A stretch of DNA of 64,000 nt from Flavobacterium sp. KJJ. GTDB lineage: Bacteria > Bacteroidota > Bacteroidia > Flavobacteriales > Flavobacteriaceae. Positions within the stretch are counted from its first letter, which is position 1. Each line of letters begins with the position of its first letter. The notes under the pieces were generated by a model, which saw only the letters and a list, made by a program, of their open reading frames with translations, was not told the origin of the DNA and did not search any database. Location: the NCBI RefSeq assembly GCF_000708595.2, contig NZ_JARP01000004.1:186001-250000 (forward strand), in the 5' to 3' direction. This document shows positions 1 through 8,339 of this stretch, one piece after another. The translations under genes were made by a program, and so were the position numbers.

Positions 1-1175
1 AATCTTCCGCCTGAAACAGCACTTGCAACTCTATATTCAATTACATAAGAACCTGAAGTTGGGAAATTGATATTGTAATACGCCAGCCAGTCTCCTGTAT
101 CTGCATAACCAACATTTAAACCGCCTCCGGTATCTGTTGTTGCTTCTGTTTGAATCCCGCTCATAGCATTATAACTTTCAGCCTGAATCAAAGTTCCTGT
201 TGCTGGTGGCTGACTTCCTGTAATAACTTGGTTAACAGCTGTTAATAATGATTTAGAACCAACAGCATCCTGTGATAATTCCCAGATCATAACACCGCCC
301 GCATTTTGAATCGCGAAAGTTGTTTTTGCTTTTATTGTTGGAATTCCGTTATAATAAATTGTATTTCCTACCTGATCTAAATTTTCAGCTCCAGGATATT
401 GAGCTACGATATTTGCATATGAAATTCCTTGATTAGCTGCAGCTCCAAAACCATAACCATAAAATGGCAATCCTATTATAGCTTTGCTTGCTGGTAATCC
501 TCTTCCTGTCCAGTAATTAAACTGATTTACTGCCATACTGTAAGGAGAATGCTGTCCTGGACTTCCTGGCGCCCAAGGACCTGTTGCGTCATAAGCCATA
601 ATATTAATCCAGTCGTATGTTGCAAAAGTTGATGAAGGTACATTTGCACCGCCATAACCTTCTGAAAGCGCTGCTGAAATCAGCTTGCCATTAGCATGTA
701 ATTTATTCGCCAGAGCTATTACAAATCCGCCGTAATCGCCGTTAATTGCTGGGCCTTCAAGATCGACATCGACTCCGTCAAAATTATGAGCTACAACATA
801 ATCGTAGATTTTTTGGATAAAAGCAGTTCTGTTTGCCGGTGTAATGAGGTTAAAATAATTATCGCGAATTGCACCGCCTTCTGAAACGGAACCTCCGCCA
901 AGCGAAACAAAAACTTTTACATTTTGTCCGTGCGCCGCATTGATAATAGTATTGCTTCCTGAATTGAAAGTCAGATATCCATTTGCATCAGGGTTTTCGA
1001 ACGCAATATTGATGTGCGTTAGTTTACTGTATTGAATCGTGCTCGAAAAAGCATTTAAATCAATCCAGTTTGGAATATAAGCGATAACTTTTTTTTGGGC
1101 TACTGCTAAGTTAAAAACACCCAAAACTAAAATAAGTATGCATTTCTGCAGCATTCTTCTGTAATTGTTTTTCAT
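1..1175 (-). CDS. Secreted GH18 chitinase with CBM6, C-terminus beyond window
   Basis: The reading frame starts at the ATG at 1175 and runs off the left edge, so about 391 codons are visible. After a signal peptide ending around A-V-A-Q (residues 1-27) comes a GH18 TIM barrel. The strand-4 motif D-G-V-D-V-D-L-E carries the family's catalytic Asp/Glu, and M-A-Y-D and W-E-L-S fit later barrel strands. From about residue 330 a CBM6-like module begins (I-Q-A-E-S-Y-N-A-M-S-G) that is nearly the same as the CBM6 of the GH64 neighbour. GH18 enzymes hydrolyse chitin by substrate-assisted catalysis. A T9SS tail is expected beyond the edge but is not visible. It follows the GH64 and GH16 genes on the same strand. 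Confidence 0.9.
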   Translation of the reverse strand, partial: MKNNYRRMLQKCILILVLGVFNLAVAQKKVIAYIPNWIDLNAFSSTIQYSKLTHINIAFENPDANGYLTFNSGSNTIINAAHGQNVKVFVSLGGGSVSEGGAIRDNYFNLITPANRTAFIQKIYDYVVAHNFDGVDVDLEGPAINGDYGGFVIALANKLHANGKLISAALSEGYGGANVPSSTFATYDWINIMAYDATGPWAPGSPGQHSPYSMAVNQFNYWTGRGLPASKAIIGLPFYGYGFGAAANQGISYANIVAQYPGAENLDQVGNTIYYNGIPTIKAKTTFAIQNAGGVMIWELSQDAVGSKSLLTAVNQVITGSQPPATGTLIQAESYNAMSGIQTEATTDTGGGLNVGYADTGDWLAYYNINFPTSGSYVIEYRVASAVSGGR

Positions 1176-1247
1176 AATAATTGTTTTAATAGATTAATAA
1201 ACTCGTAAATTATGGGGAGGTTTTTGAGTTGTATTTTTTAATCCCAA

Positions 1248-1263
1248 TCCCGAAGCTTCGGGA
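1248..1263. repeat. Perfect 16-bp palindrome between GH64 and GH18 genes
   Basis: TCCCGAAGCTTCGGGA is perfectly self-complementary and is flanked by an outer ATCCC/GGGAT pair. It lies in the 199-bp gap between the two glycosidase genes. No T-run follows on the minus strand, so it is not a convincing terminator. The rest of the gap is AT-rich with no recognised gene. Confidence 0.6.
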
Positions 1264-1374
1264 CGGGATAGATTTAAGACTTTAAATTTTAGATTAATTT
1301 GGAAATCTAATTTCGTAGAACTAACACTACTTAATCATTATCTAAAATTTAAAGCCAAAAATCAGTTTTTAAAA

Positions 1375-4047
1375 CTATTTTTTAATAAAACGTTTGATCG
1401 TCTGCTTGCCCTCTTTTTCAAAAACAACAAAATAGATTCCTTTTTTTAAATGAGATACATCGATACTGTTATTATTGATTTTTTGAGATAAAACCGTTGT
1501 TCCCGTTTGAGAATCAACAATTTTTACATTTTCTCCAGAAACATCAGTCGTAAAGAAAATTGCACTGTCTGCCGGACTCGGGTAAACATTTAAAGCTGTT
1601 TCAACTGGAACTTCTTCGGCAACTGGTGCAGAAGCCGTTTTTGCAGCTAAACCAGCACCAACTTTAGTAATTTTTATCCAGTTGATATTCATTCCCGTAT
1701 TTTGAATATAGATTCCGAAATTGTACGTTCCAGCATTCACATTTACAGTCTGCGAAACAGTTTGCCAGTTCTGCCATCCACCGGTATTTGGAATATCCAC
1801 ATTTCCTAAAACAATTGTTCCTCCGTTTAAATCAGATGATAACCTGCCGCCTGTTACAGCACTTGCTACTCTGTATTCTACTAAATAAGAGCCTGTTGTT
1901 GGAAAATTAATACTGTTATATGCTAACCAGTCGCCAGTTTCTGTGTAACCTACATTTGAGCCTCCGCCTGCATCTGTAGTAGCTTCAACCTGAATACCGC
2001 TCATTGCAGAATAATCCTCGGCTTGAATTAAAACTGAAGTCTGTGACGTTGTAGCTGGAACTAATTTCCATTGTCCACAAGTCTGATTGTTATTGTCCCA
2101 TTGCTGTACAATAGCGCCAGAAGCTGTACTTGCTCCTGCAACTTCTACAATTCTACCACTATGTCTGGCTACAATTTTATAAAATCCATCGCCTGTAGAA
2201 ACTAGTACAAACTGCTGATTCGTTGTGGCATTGTATGGATATTGTTCTACACGCGCACCATTGGCTTTATTAAAATTGTTTACATCTAAAGACTGTCCGC
2301 TGTGATTGGCAATAATTTTATACAATCCGTCTCCTAGATGTGTAAAAGTAAATTTCTGATTATTTCCAGAATTAAGAGCGCCTTGATTGATTCCTGCGCC
2401 ATTAGATAAACTTGAATTCCAAACATCCATATACAAACCGCTATTTCTATTTTGCAAAAAGAAAGTCTGATTTCCTAAAGTTGTTGTTCCGTTTGCAAAA
2501 ATTCTGATAGAAGTTACTTTGTCATTCCACGTTGTGTTTAAACAAGCATTATCAGAATTAATTACAGTTGAGGCTCCAGTAAAATTATCATCTTGATATA
2601 AAATTGCCTGAAAACCAGGAGTAATTTTAAGCGAAGAAATATCATCATTTAAAACGCCTAAAGTATTTAAACGTGCCAGATTATAATCTCCAATTGTCAA
2701 TCCGCCAGAAAATCCAGTGTAATTACAATCTTTATAAACCGTGATTACATCTGTTGTTGCAGGAACAGCGGGAACAATTCCTGCGTATCCTCCAAAACTT
2801 GCGATAACTTTAGTAGGCTGTGGCGAATGAAGTGATGGCGATTGATCAGCAACATCATCATAAGCAAATCCGTAAGCAAGATTATCAACGCTTATTCCAG
2901 GCAAGTGCCAAAATTTAGAATAATGATTCGTTGGATTTACCTGATAAAATTTCGAAGCATCGTACCAATTTTGCTGTCCCGGATTTGCAGTTGTAGTATT
3001 TACAACATGCCTGTTTATAGCTGCAGTTAATTGTGCCTGAATAACAAGATCTAAATCTCCATCGACCAATCTTCTGTCCAGAACACCTTTCCCTTCTAGT
3101 GCTTCTTGAGTCGAAGGCCTGTTTTGAACCCTTCCTGTACGACCGACAAAACCTCCAGACTGCCCAACCATTTCAAGCTGTTCGCCAATAACTCTTCCTT
3201 TAAAAACTCCGGCATCTCCGGCGTAAAAGATCAAATCTTCATTTTTGTATTTGTTCCAAATTGCATCAATATAAGATTTCAAATAATTAGCTTGTGGTCC
3301 AACACTGGTTCCTCCTGTTCCGTCTGCAAAAGCAGGCGTTTTAGACGGTGCTGTAATTTCTCCCGTTGCATCATTAACACAACCTTGAAATTCTGATGGA
3401 ACATTGGCTTTGAAGGCGGCAACAATATCCTCGTGTTTTTTTAATTCACCTACTTTTTTCTGATATCCATTGGCTCCAAATAATTCTAATCCCATTGGGT
3501 ATTTATACGAATCCACTCGAGAAGGATTTCCGAAGAAACCATATTGATTGTTAGTCAATTCAATGATTTCATATAAAATTCCCTGATTCGGATCTGTAGC
3601 ATTCAGCGGATTTGGTGAAGTATATCCCGATGGCGCTCCACTTGCTCCAAAAAAGTAAAAATACAATTGCTGCCCTTTCGAAATAAAAACCCTGCAGCCT
3701 GCAATTTGTGGCAGTGTAAAAGTCTTATTCGGAATTTCGCTCAATTTAGTAAAACAAGCCGCATATTTTGAGTTTTGTCCCGGTCCGGTATTTCCGCCGA
3801 TTGTCGGTCCGGTTACAGTATTATAAGATGAACTCATTGGCAAAACCTGACTCGTTTTGGCATTTACCCACACGTGATTTCCAGTGGTGTAATCAATACC
3901 CACAATAGCCACATATAATTCGCTGTCATTAAATGTAGAAGTATTACTGATTGTAAACGGTATAGGACCCTGCCCATACATAAAGTTAGACAGCAATACA
4001 AATAATACTGTCGCAAAAACACTTTTTAGTAATTTAAAATTCCTCAT
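1375..4047 (-). CDS. Secreted GH64 beta-1,3-glucanase with crystallin, ricin and CBM6 modules
   Basis: An 890-residue modular secreted enzyme. A signal peptide covers residues 1-26. A GH64/thaumatin-like catalytic region extends to about residue 425. A beta/gamma-crystallin-like segment follows (about 432-517, with Y-K-D-C-N-Y-T-G-F-S-G and Y-Q-D-D-N-F-T-G-A-S). Next are a ricin-type beta-trefoil (about 519-661, repeated S-G and Q-W/Q-F motifs), a CBM6 (about 671-792) and a type A T9SS sorting domain (about 819-890, V-Y-P-S-P-A-D ... K-G-I-Y-F-V). GH64 enzymes release oligosaccharides from beta-1,3-glucan. The lectin modules would tether the enzyme to the wall substrate. It sits between GH18 and GH16 genes. 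The catalytic domain was recognised by overall pattern, not by alignment. Confidence 0.85.
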   Translation of the reverse strand: MRNFKLLKSVFATVLFVLLSNFMYGQGPIPFTISNTSTFNDSELYVAIVGIDYTTGNHVWVNAKTSQVLPMSSSYNTVTGPTIGGNTGPGQNSKYAACFTKLSEIPNKTFTLPQIAGCRVFISKGQQLYFYFFGASGAPSGYTSPNPLNATDPNQGILYEIIELTNNQYGFFGNPSRVDSYKYPMGLELFGANGYQKKVGELKKHEDIVAAFKANVPSEFQGCVNDATGEITAPSKTPAFADGTGGTSVGPQANYLKSYIDAIWNKYKNEDLIFYAGDAGVFKGRVIGEQLEMVGQSGGFVGRTGRVQNRPSTQEALEGKGVLDRRLVDGDLDLVIQAQLTAAINRHVVNTTTANPGQQNWYDASKFYQVNPTNHYSKFWHLPGISVDNLAYGFAYDDVADQSPSLHSPQPTKVIASFGGYAGIVPAVPATTDVITVYKDCNYTGFSGGLTIGDYNLARLNTLGVLNDDISSLKITPGFQAILYQDDNFTGASTVINSDNACLNTTWNDKVTSIRIFANGTTTLGNQTFFLQNRNSGLYMDVWNSSLSNGAGINQGALNSGNNQKFTFTHLGDGLYKIIANHSGQSLDVNNFNKANGARVEQYPYNATTNQQFVLVSTGDGFYKIVARHSGRIVEVAGASTASGAIVQQWDNNNQTCGQWKLVPATTSQTSVLIQAEDYSAMSGIQVEATTDAGGGSNVGYTETGDWLAYNSINFPTTGSYLVEYRVASAVTGGRLSSDLNGGTIVLGNVDIPNTGGWQNWQTVSQTVNVNAGTYNFGIYIQNTGMNINWIKITKVGAGLAAKTASAPVAEEVPVETALNVYPSPADSAIFFTTDVSGENVKIVDSQTGTTVLSQKINNNSIDVSHLKKGIYFVVFEKEGKQTIKRFIKK

Positions 4048-4162
4048 TGATTTTTTTATTTGGGTTAATAAATTGGTTTTAATTAATAGTAAGAATGAGA
4101 AAATAATTAGGCGTAAAAAGTTGGGTGCAATTATTTAGGATCATCACACCCAACGGGTTTTG

Positions 4163-7100
4163 TTATTGTTTAATTAATTTTTTAGTCCAGCTTTTTTGGT
4201 CTGATTTGAAATTCAGTATATAAATTCCTTTACTGAGTTTACTGATGTCTATACCATTTTCAGTAGTCTCAGAATTCAATTCTTTCTGCAATATCAGTGT
4301 TCCTGAATTATCATAAATTGTTATCACTTTATTATCTAATTTTTCAGGTACTGAAAGCTGTACATAATTGTTTGCCGGATTCGGATACATTGCAAAAACT
4401 GTAATTTCTGCTGGAGCATCATCAATAACAACAACAGCTTTTTTGGCTGTTGATGCAGATCCGTAAGCTTCGATTTCAAACAAAGAATATCCGTAAGGCG
4501 CTAAAGCTTTGGACGTACATAATATTCGGAGATATCTTCCTGATCCGCTTACTGCCAAGTCATCAGTTCCTCCATCGCTGGCTGTCTGTGTGTTTATGGT
4601 TTCGTTTTCGGTAAAAACATTATCTGTCGAAATTTGAATTTTGTATTGAGTTGCAAAAGCGGCTTCCCATTTTAGAACTACACGATTAATATTGTAATTG
4701 CTTCCCAAATCAACGTAAATCCACTCGCTTGCGTTCGCAAAACTGCTTGCCCAACGTGTTGCTGCATCTCCATCTGTGGCTTTCGCCGATGAGTAAGTAG
4801 CATTTTCTTCTGTAGAGGCTGTCGCCGTTTTAGCTAAAGCTAAGTTCACATTAGGATTTGGCGTAATGTTTCGCACAATAACATCGCTGAAAACTCCCGT
4901 TCCTAATGTTCCATTTACGTGAGAGGTAACTGCCATTCCTACATAAATTGTGTTTGCCATTGCAATAGTTTTTGGCGTTCCAATTTGTGTCCAAGTTGTT
5001 CCATTATCAGATGAATAAGATGTGAACACATTTCCTGATCGTACGACACGAACCCATTTTGGAGCTGTTCCTGCAACAACCTGAGCCGTCGTAATTCCTG
5101 AAACAGCATCTCGTGTTAAAAATTCTATACCCGCAGCGGCACTTACATCGGTCAAAGCGTGTTTAGATGTTGGCGTAAGCGTTTCACGGAACATCACTCC
5201 CGCTTTAGCGTATGTATTTGTGTTGGTTAGAGAATTTACTTTGGCAATAATTTCCGCATCACCAGTAATGGATTGGTTTACAAATTGAAATTGATCGCTT
5301 GTTTCCCAAATATCATTTCCTGAACCTTTTATGGTAAAAGTTCCGTTAGCGTGAGTTGCTTCTCCCGCAGGAGTTACAGCTCCTAAATCGGTACTGATCC
5401 AAGGTGATGGCAATCCAGCTGGAGGATTTTCTGTAGAAACTAAATTTACTGCTCTGATGTTATCAAAATAGTAGGTATTTCCAGAACTTGTACCGGGTTC
5501 TAACAAGAAAACAAAACGATTTACTTCGCTGTCTAATGTCGATGCATCTGGCGAGCTTGCATACGTAAATATAAGTGTGTGCCAAGTATTTGTTTGTTTT
5601 ACGACTGCTTGATAAATACTGTGTCGCCCTACAGGATAATTAGATGGAACAGAAGCACTGCTTTCTGCCTGCCACGAAATTATAGATCCAACCGGAGCTG
5701 AAGTATACACATCCATAGCGAATTTTTTAGTTCCGTTTTTGAAATCCCCAATATTGGTTAAACTGGTATTGAATGAAAAATTATCATACAATTCAGTTGA
5801 TTTTCTAACATATTTTCCAACATTTGATGAAGTATTAATTCCGCTTGCATTCGGGTTTGCAGTGTTTGGCGTATAAGTTCCGATAGCATCTCTGAAAGAA
5901 ATATTGTGAACCGTTTGATAATCTTCATAAACAACTCCAGCTGTGTAAGTATCCGGAAGTTTTGTAGAACCTATTCTGATATTATCAAAATAATACGTAT
6001 CGCTTGTATAAGAACCTGAATTTGCTAATATTACCATTTGGTTGATTGCCAGATTTGAAGTTCCTGCGTCTGGACTTGAATTATAATAGAAAGTCAGCGT
6101 TTCCCATTGATTTTGTTTGGTCGTGATCGCTACATAATTACTATTTCTTCCTGTTGGAAAATTAGCTGGAAGCGATGTCGCACTATTCTCTAAATTAAGA
6201 CTTACAACTGTTCCAATTGGTGCAGAAGTATAGACATCAATCATAATTTTATTGGTCTGATTTTTTAACAAACCAGCATCTTCAATGGTGCTTTGGGTAT
6301 TAAAGAAAAGAACATCATACTGCTCCGTTACATTTCGAACGTACTTCGCCACATTTGGAGAAGAATTAACGGAATTAGTTCCAGGATTTGCCACAACAGA
6401 ATATGTTCCGGTTGTAGTGCCTTTTATAATTTTATTGATGCCGTCGTAATTTTGTAAAACATCGGTCGCAATAATTGGTTTTTCTGGAGCTGCCTTTGTA
6501 AGCAGATTATCAATATAATATGTCGATCCTGAATTAGAATTGGATTCAAAAAGGAAAACTACGTTGTTAATTGTCAGTGCACTTGTATTGGGGTCGATTA
6601 CTTTTTCGAATTCAAACTCAATTGTTTCCCATTTGTTTTGAACTGTTGTTGTCGCTTTATAACCGCTGTGTCTTCCTGAAGGAAAATTTGTTGCAGTTGT
6701 AACCAAACTATTTTCTAACTGCATCGAAATTTTAGTTCCAACAGGCGCCGAGGTATAAATATCAAAAGAGATCTTTTTTCTGCCGTAAACATAATCGTTT
6801 GCATTACTGATCACTACATTTTTAATATTTAAGACATCATATAATTCAGAGGAATTGCGAACGTACTTACCAACCAAAGCCGAAGTATTAATTCCAGTAG
6901 CTGAAGGATTTGCAACTGCTTCTGTCAAGACTCCTGTTTTATTTCCGTACACAACATTTCTGTTCGATTGAAAATCTTCGTAAATTCTTTCTACTGGTAA
7001 AGGCACTTCTGTCGTTACCGCCAATTTATAAGTATTAGCGGCACATCCTAAAACTGTCGTCGCTACAGAAACATCTCCTCCAGATGTTCCCCAGTTTACA

Positions 7101-8122
7101 GTAATCGTGTTTGTACCTTGTCCTGATGTAATAGTTGCGCCTGCAGGAATTGTCCAATTGTAGGCGGCACCTGCAATTGCATTTATAGAATACGTCTTAC
7201 CCGTTTCATTGTTGTATACTTTTGCATCACCTAGTACGCCATAAGTAAAACTGCCACTGTAAACGCGAACATAATCAACTTGCAATTTTGCTGGAAAATC
7301 AGCTGGAATGGGTTCTACGCCCGCACCGTTTACACTTGTGTAAGGTGTTCCTAAACTTCCTACAGCAAGATTCAAAATGATGTAAAACTGTTGGTCATTA
7401 AAAGGCCAACCGCCATTTACAGTTGTATTTGGAGTAGCGGTATGAAATAAATTTCCATCAATAAACCATTTAATGATATTTGGTCCCCATTCTACCGCAT
7501 AAACGTGAAATTCTGTAGACAAATCAGTGGGAGAACTATAACTTCTTCCTGTATAATGATAACCACCGCCATCGTAGTGAATTGTTCCATCAATCGATTT
7601 TGGGTTTCTGTGCTTGGCTTCCATGATGTCAATTTCACCTGTGTATGGCCAATTTGAAGTTCCCGCAGGAAGCATCCAAAATGCTGGCCAAGCTCCCATT
7701 CCACTTGATAATTTCATACGGGCTTCGATTCTTCCATATTTAATAGAATACTTTCCTTCCGTCGTCAATTTTGCTGAAGCATAAGGCTGTTGCGGAAAGG
7801 AAGCATTTGGCTCGTATTTCGCCTGAATGTTTAAATAACTGTCTGCTCCTTCTTTAACAATTGTCGCCTGATTAGGATCATAACGCTGGGCCTCTGCATT
7901 TCCGAATCCGCAAAGCGAAGGACAGCCGTTTCCAGAAATACTTTGCCATTTGGTTAAATCGACGGTTGTGCCGTTAAATTCATCTGACCAAATAAGCGTG
8001 TTGCATTGCGAATAAATTTTGAAAAAGGGCGATAAAAATAAGAGCAAAAGCATTACATACCTTTTCAAAAAATAATAATTATTTCTCGGTGGTCGGCCGA
8101 AAAAAGAGTCTTTTTGTTTCAT
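4163..8122 (-). CDS. Large secreted GH16 laminarinase-like protein, multi-module, T9SS
   Basis: A 1319-residue protein. The N-terminal 38 residues hold a signal peptide; an internal Met near residue 24 is an alternative start. The GH16 domain spans about 40-291, with S-D-E-F-N-G at its start and the catalytic signature E-I-D-I-M-E near 161-166, the form typical of laminarinases and lichenases. A PKD/Ig-like stretch follows (about 292-373). Then come three similar modules of about 170 residues starting near 377, 556 and 729, each with a G-K-Y-V-R / A-K-Y-V-R block and a closing Y-Y-(I/F)-D-N. Next are a DUF1349-like region (about 900-1083), an F5/8-type C (CBM32-like) domain (about 1089-1220) and a T9SS tail (about 1243-1319, M-Y-P-N-P-A-N-N). 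The likely role is endo-cleavage of beta-1,3-glucan outside the cell. Confidence 0.88.
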   Translation of the reverse strand: MKQKDSFFGRPPRNNYYFLKRYVMLLLLFLSPFFKIYSQCNTLIWSDEFNGTTVDLTKWQSISGNGCPSLCGFGNAEAQRYDPNQATIVKEGADSYLNIQAKYEPNASFPQQPYASAKLTTEGKYSIKYGRIEARMKLSSGMGAWPAFWMLPAGTSNWPYTGEIDIMEAKHRNPKSIDGTIHYDGGGYHYTGRSYSSPTDLSTEFHVYAVEWGPNIIKWFIDGNLFHTATPNTTVNGGWPFNDQQFYIILNLAVGSLGTPYTSVNGAGVEPIPADFPAKLQVDYVRVYSGSFTYGVLGDAKVYNNETGKTYSINAIAGAAYNWTIPAGATITSGQGTNTITVNWGTSGGDVSVATTVLGCAANTYKLAVTTEVPLPVERIYEDFQSNRNVVYGNKTGVLTEAVANPSATGINTSALVGKYVRNSSELYDVLNIKNVVISNANDYVYGRKKISFDIYTSAPVGTKISMQLENSLVTTATNFPSGRHSGYKATTTVQNKWETIEFEFEKVIDPNTSALTINNVVFLFESNSNSGSTYYIDNLLTKAAPEKPIIATDVLQNYDGINKIIKGTTTGTYSVVANPGTNSVNSSPNVAKYVRNVTEQYDVLFFNTQSTIEDAGLLKNQTNKIMIDVYTSAPIGTVVSLNLENSATSLPANFPTGRNSNYVAITTKQNQWETLTFYYNSSPDAGTSNLAINQMVILANSGSYTSDTYYFDNIRIGSTKLPDTYTAGVVYEDYQTVHNISFRDAIGTYTPNTANPNASGINTSSNVGKYVRKSTELYDNFSFNTSLTNIGDFKNGTKKFAMDVYTSAPVGSIISWQAESSASVPSNYPVGRHSIYQAVVKQTNTWHTLIFTYASSPDASTLDSEVNRFVFLLEPGTSSGNTYYFDNIRAVNLVSTENPPAGLPSPWISTDLGAVTPAGEATHANGTFTIKGSGNDIWETSDQFQFVNQSITGDAEIIAKVNSLTNTNTYAKAGVMFRETLTPTSKHALTDVSAAAGIEFLTRDAVSGITTAQVVAGTAPKWVRVVRSGNVFTSYSSDNGTTWTQIGTPKTIAMANTIYVGMAVTSHVNGTLGTGVFSDVIVRNITPNPNVNLALAKTATASTEENATYSSAKATDGDAATRWASSFANASEWIYVDLGSNYNINRVVLKWEAAFATQYKIQISTDNVFTENETINTQTASDGGTDDLAVSGSGRYLRILCTSKALAPYGYSLFEIEAYGSASTAKKAVVVIDDAPAEITVFAMYPNPANNYVQLSVPEKLDNKVITIYDNSGTLILQKELNSETTENGIDISKLSKGIYILNFKSDQKSWTKKLIKQ

Positions 8123-8339
8123 TTTTTTTAGTTTTTTGTTAGTACAGTTTATTACGCTGATAAAATCTGTTTTGTAGAAAATAGATTGTTATTTTGGTAA
8201 TAATCCGACAATATTAACAAATAAATCAGGCAAGACTTATATTTTGGGGTACGGTTTGACTACGGTGTTTATAAAAAAATGTAATAAATAGCCGTCAAAA
8301 AGCGTAAAACTACTTGAGATTTTACTTAATAATAAAAAA

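Noticed and set aside
1248..1263. Terminator between GH64 and GH18
   Set aside because: The palindrome is perfect but lacks a T-run on the minus strand, so co-transcription of the two genes cannot be excluded.
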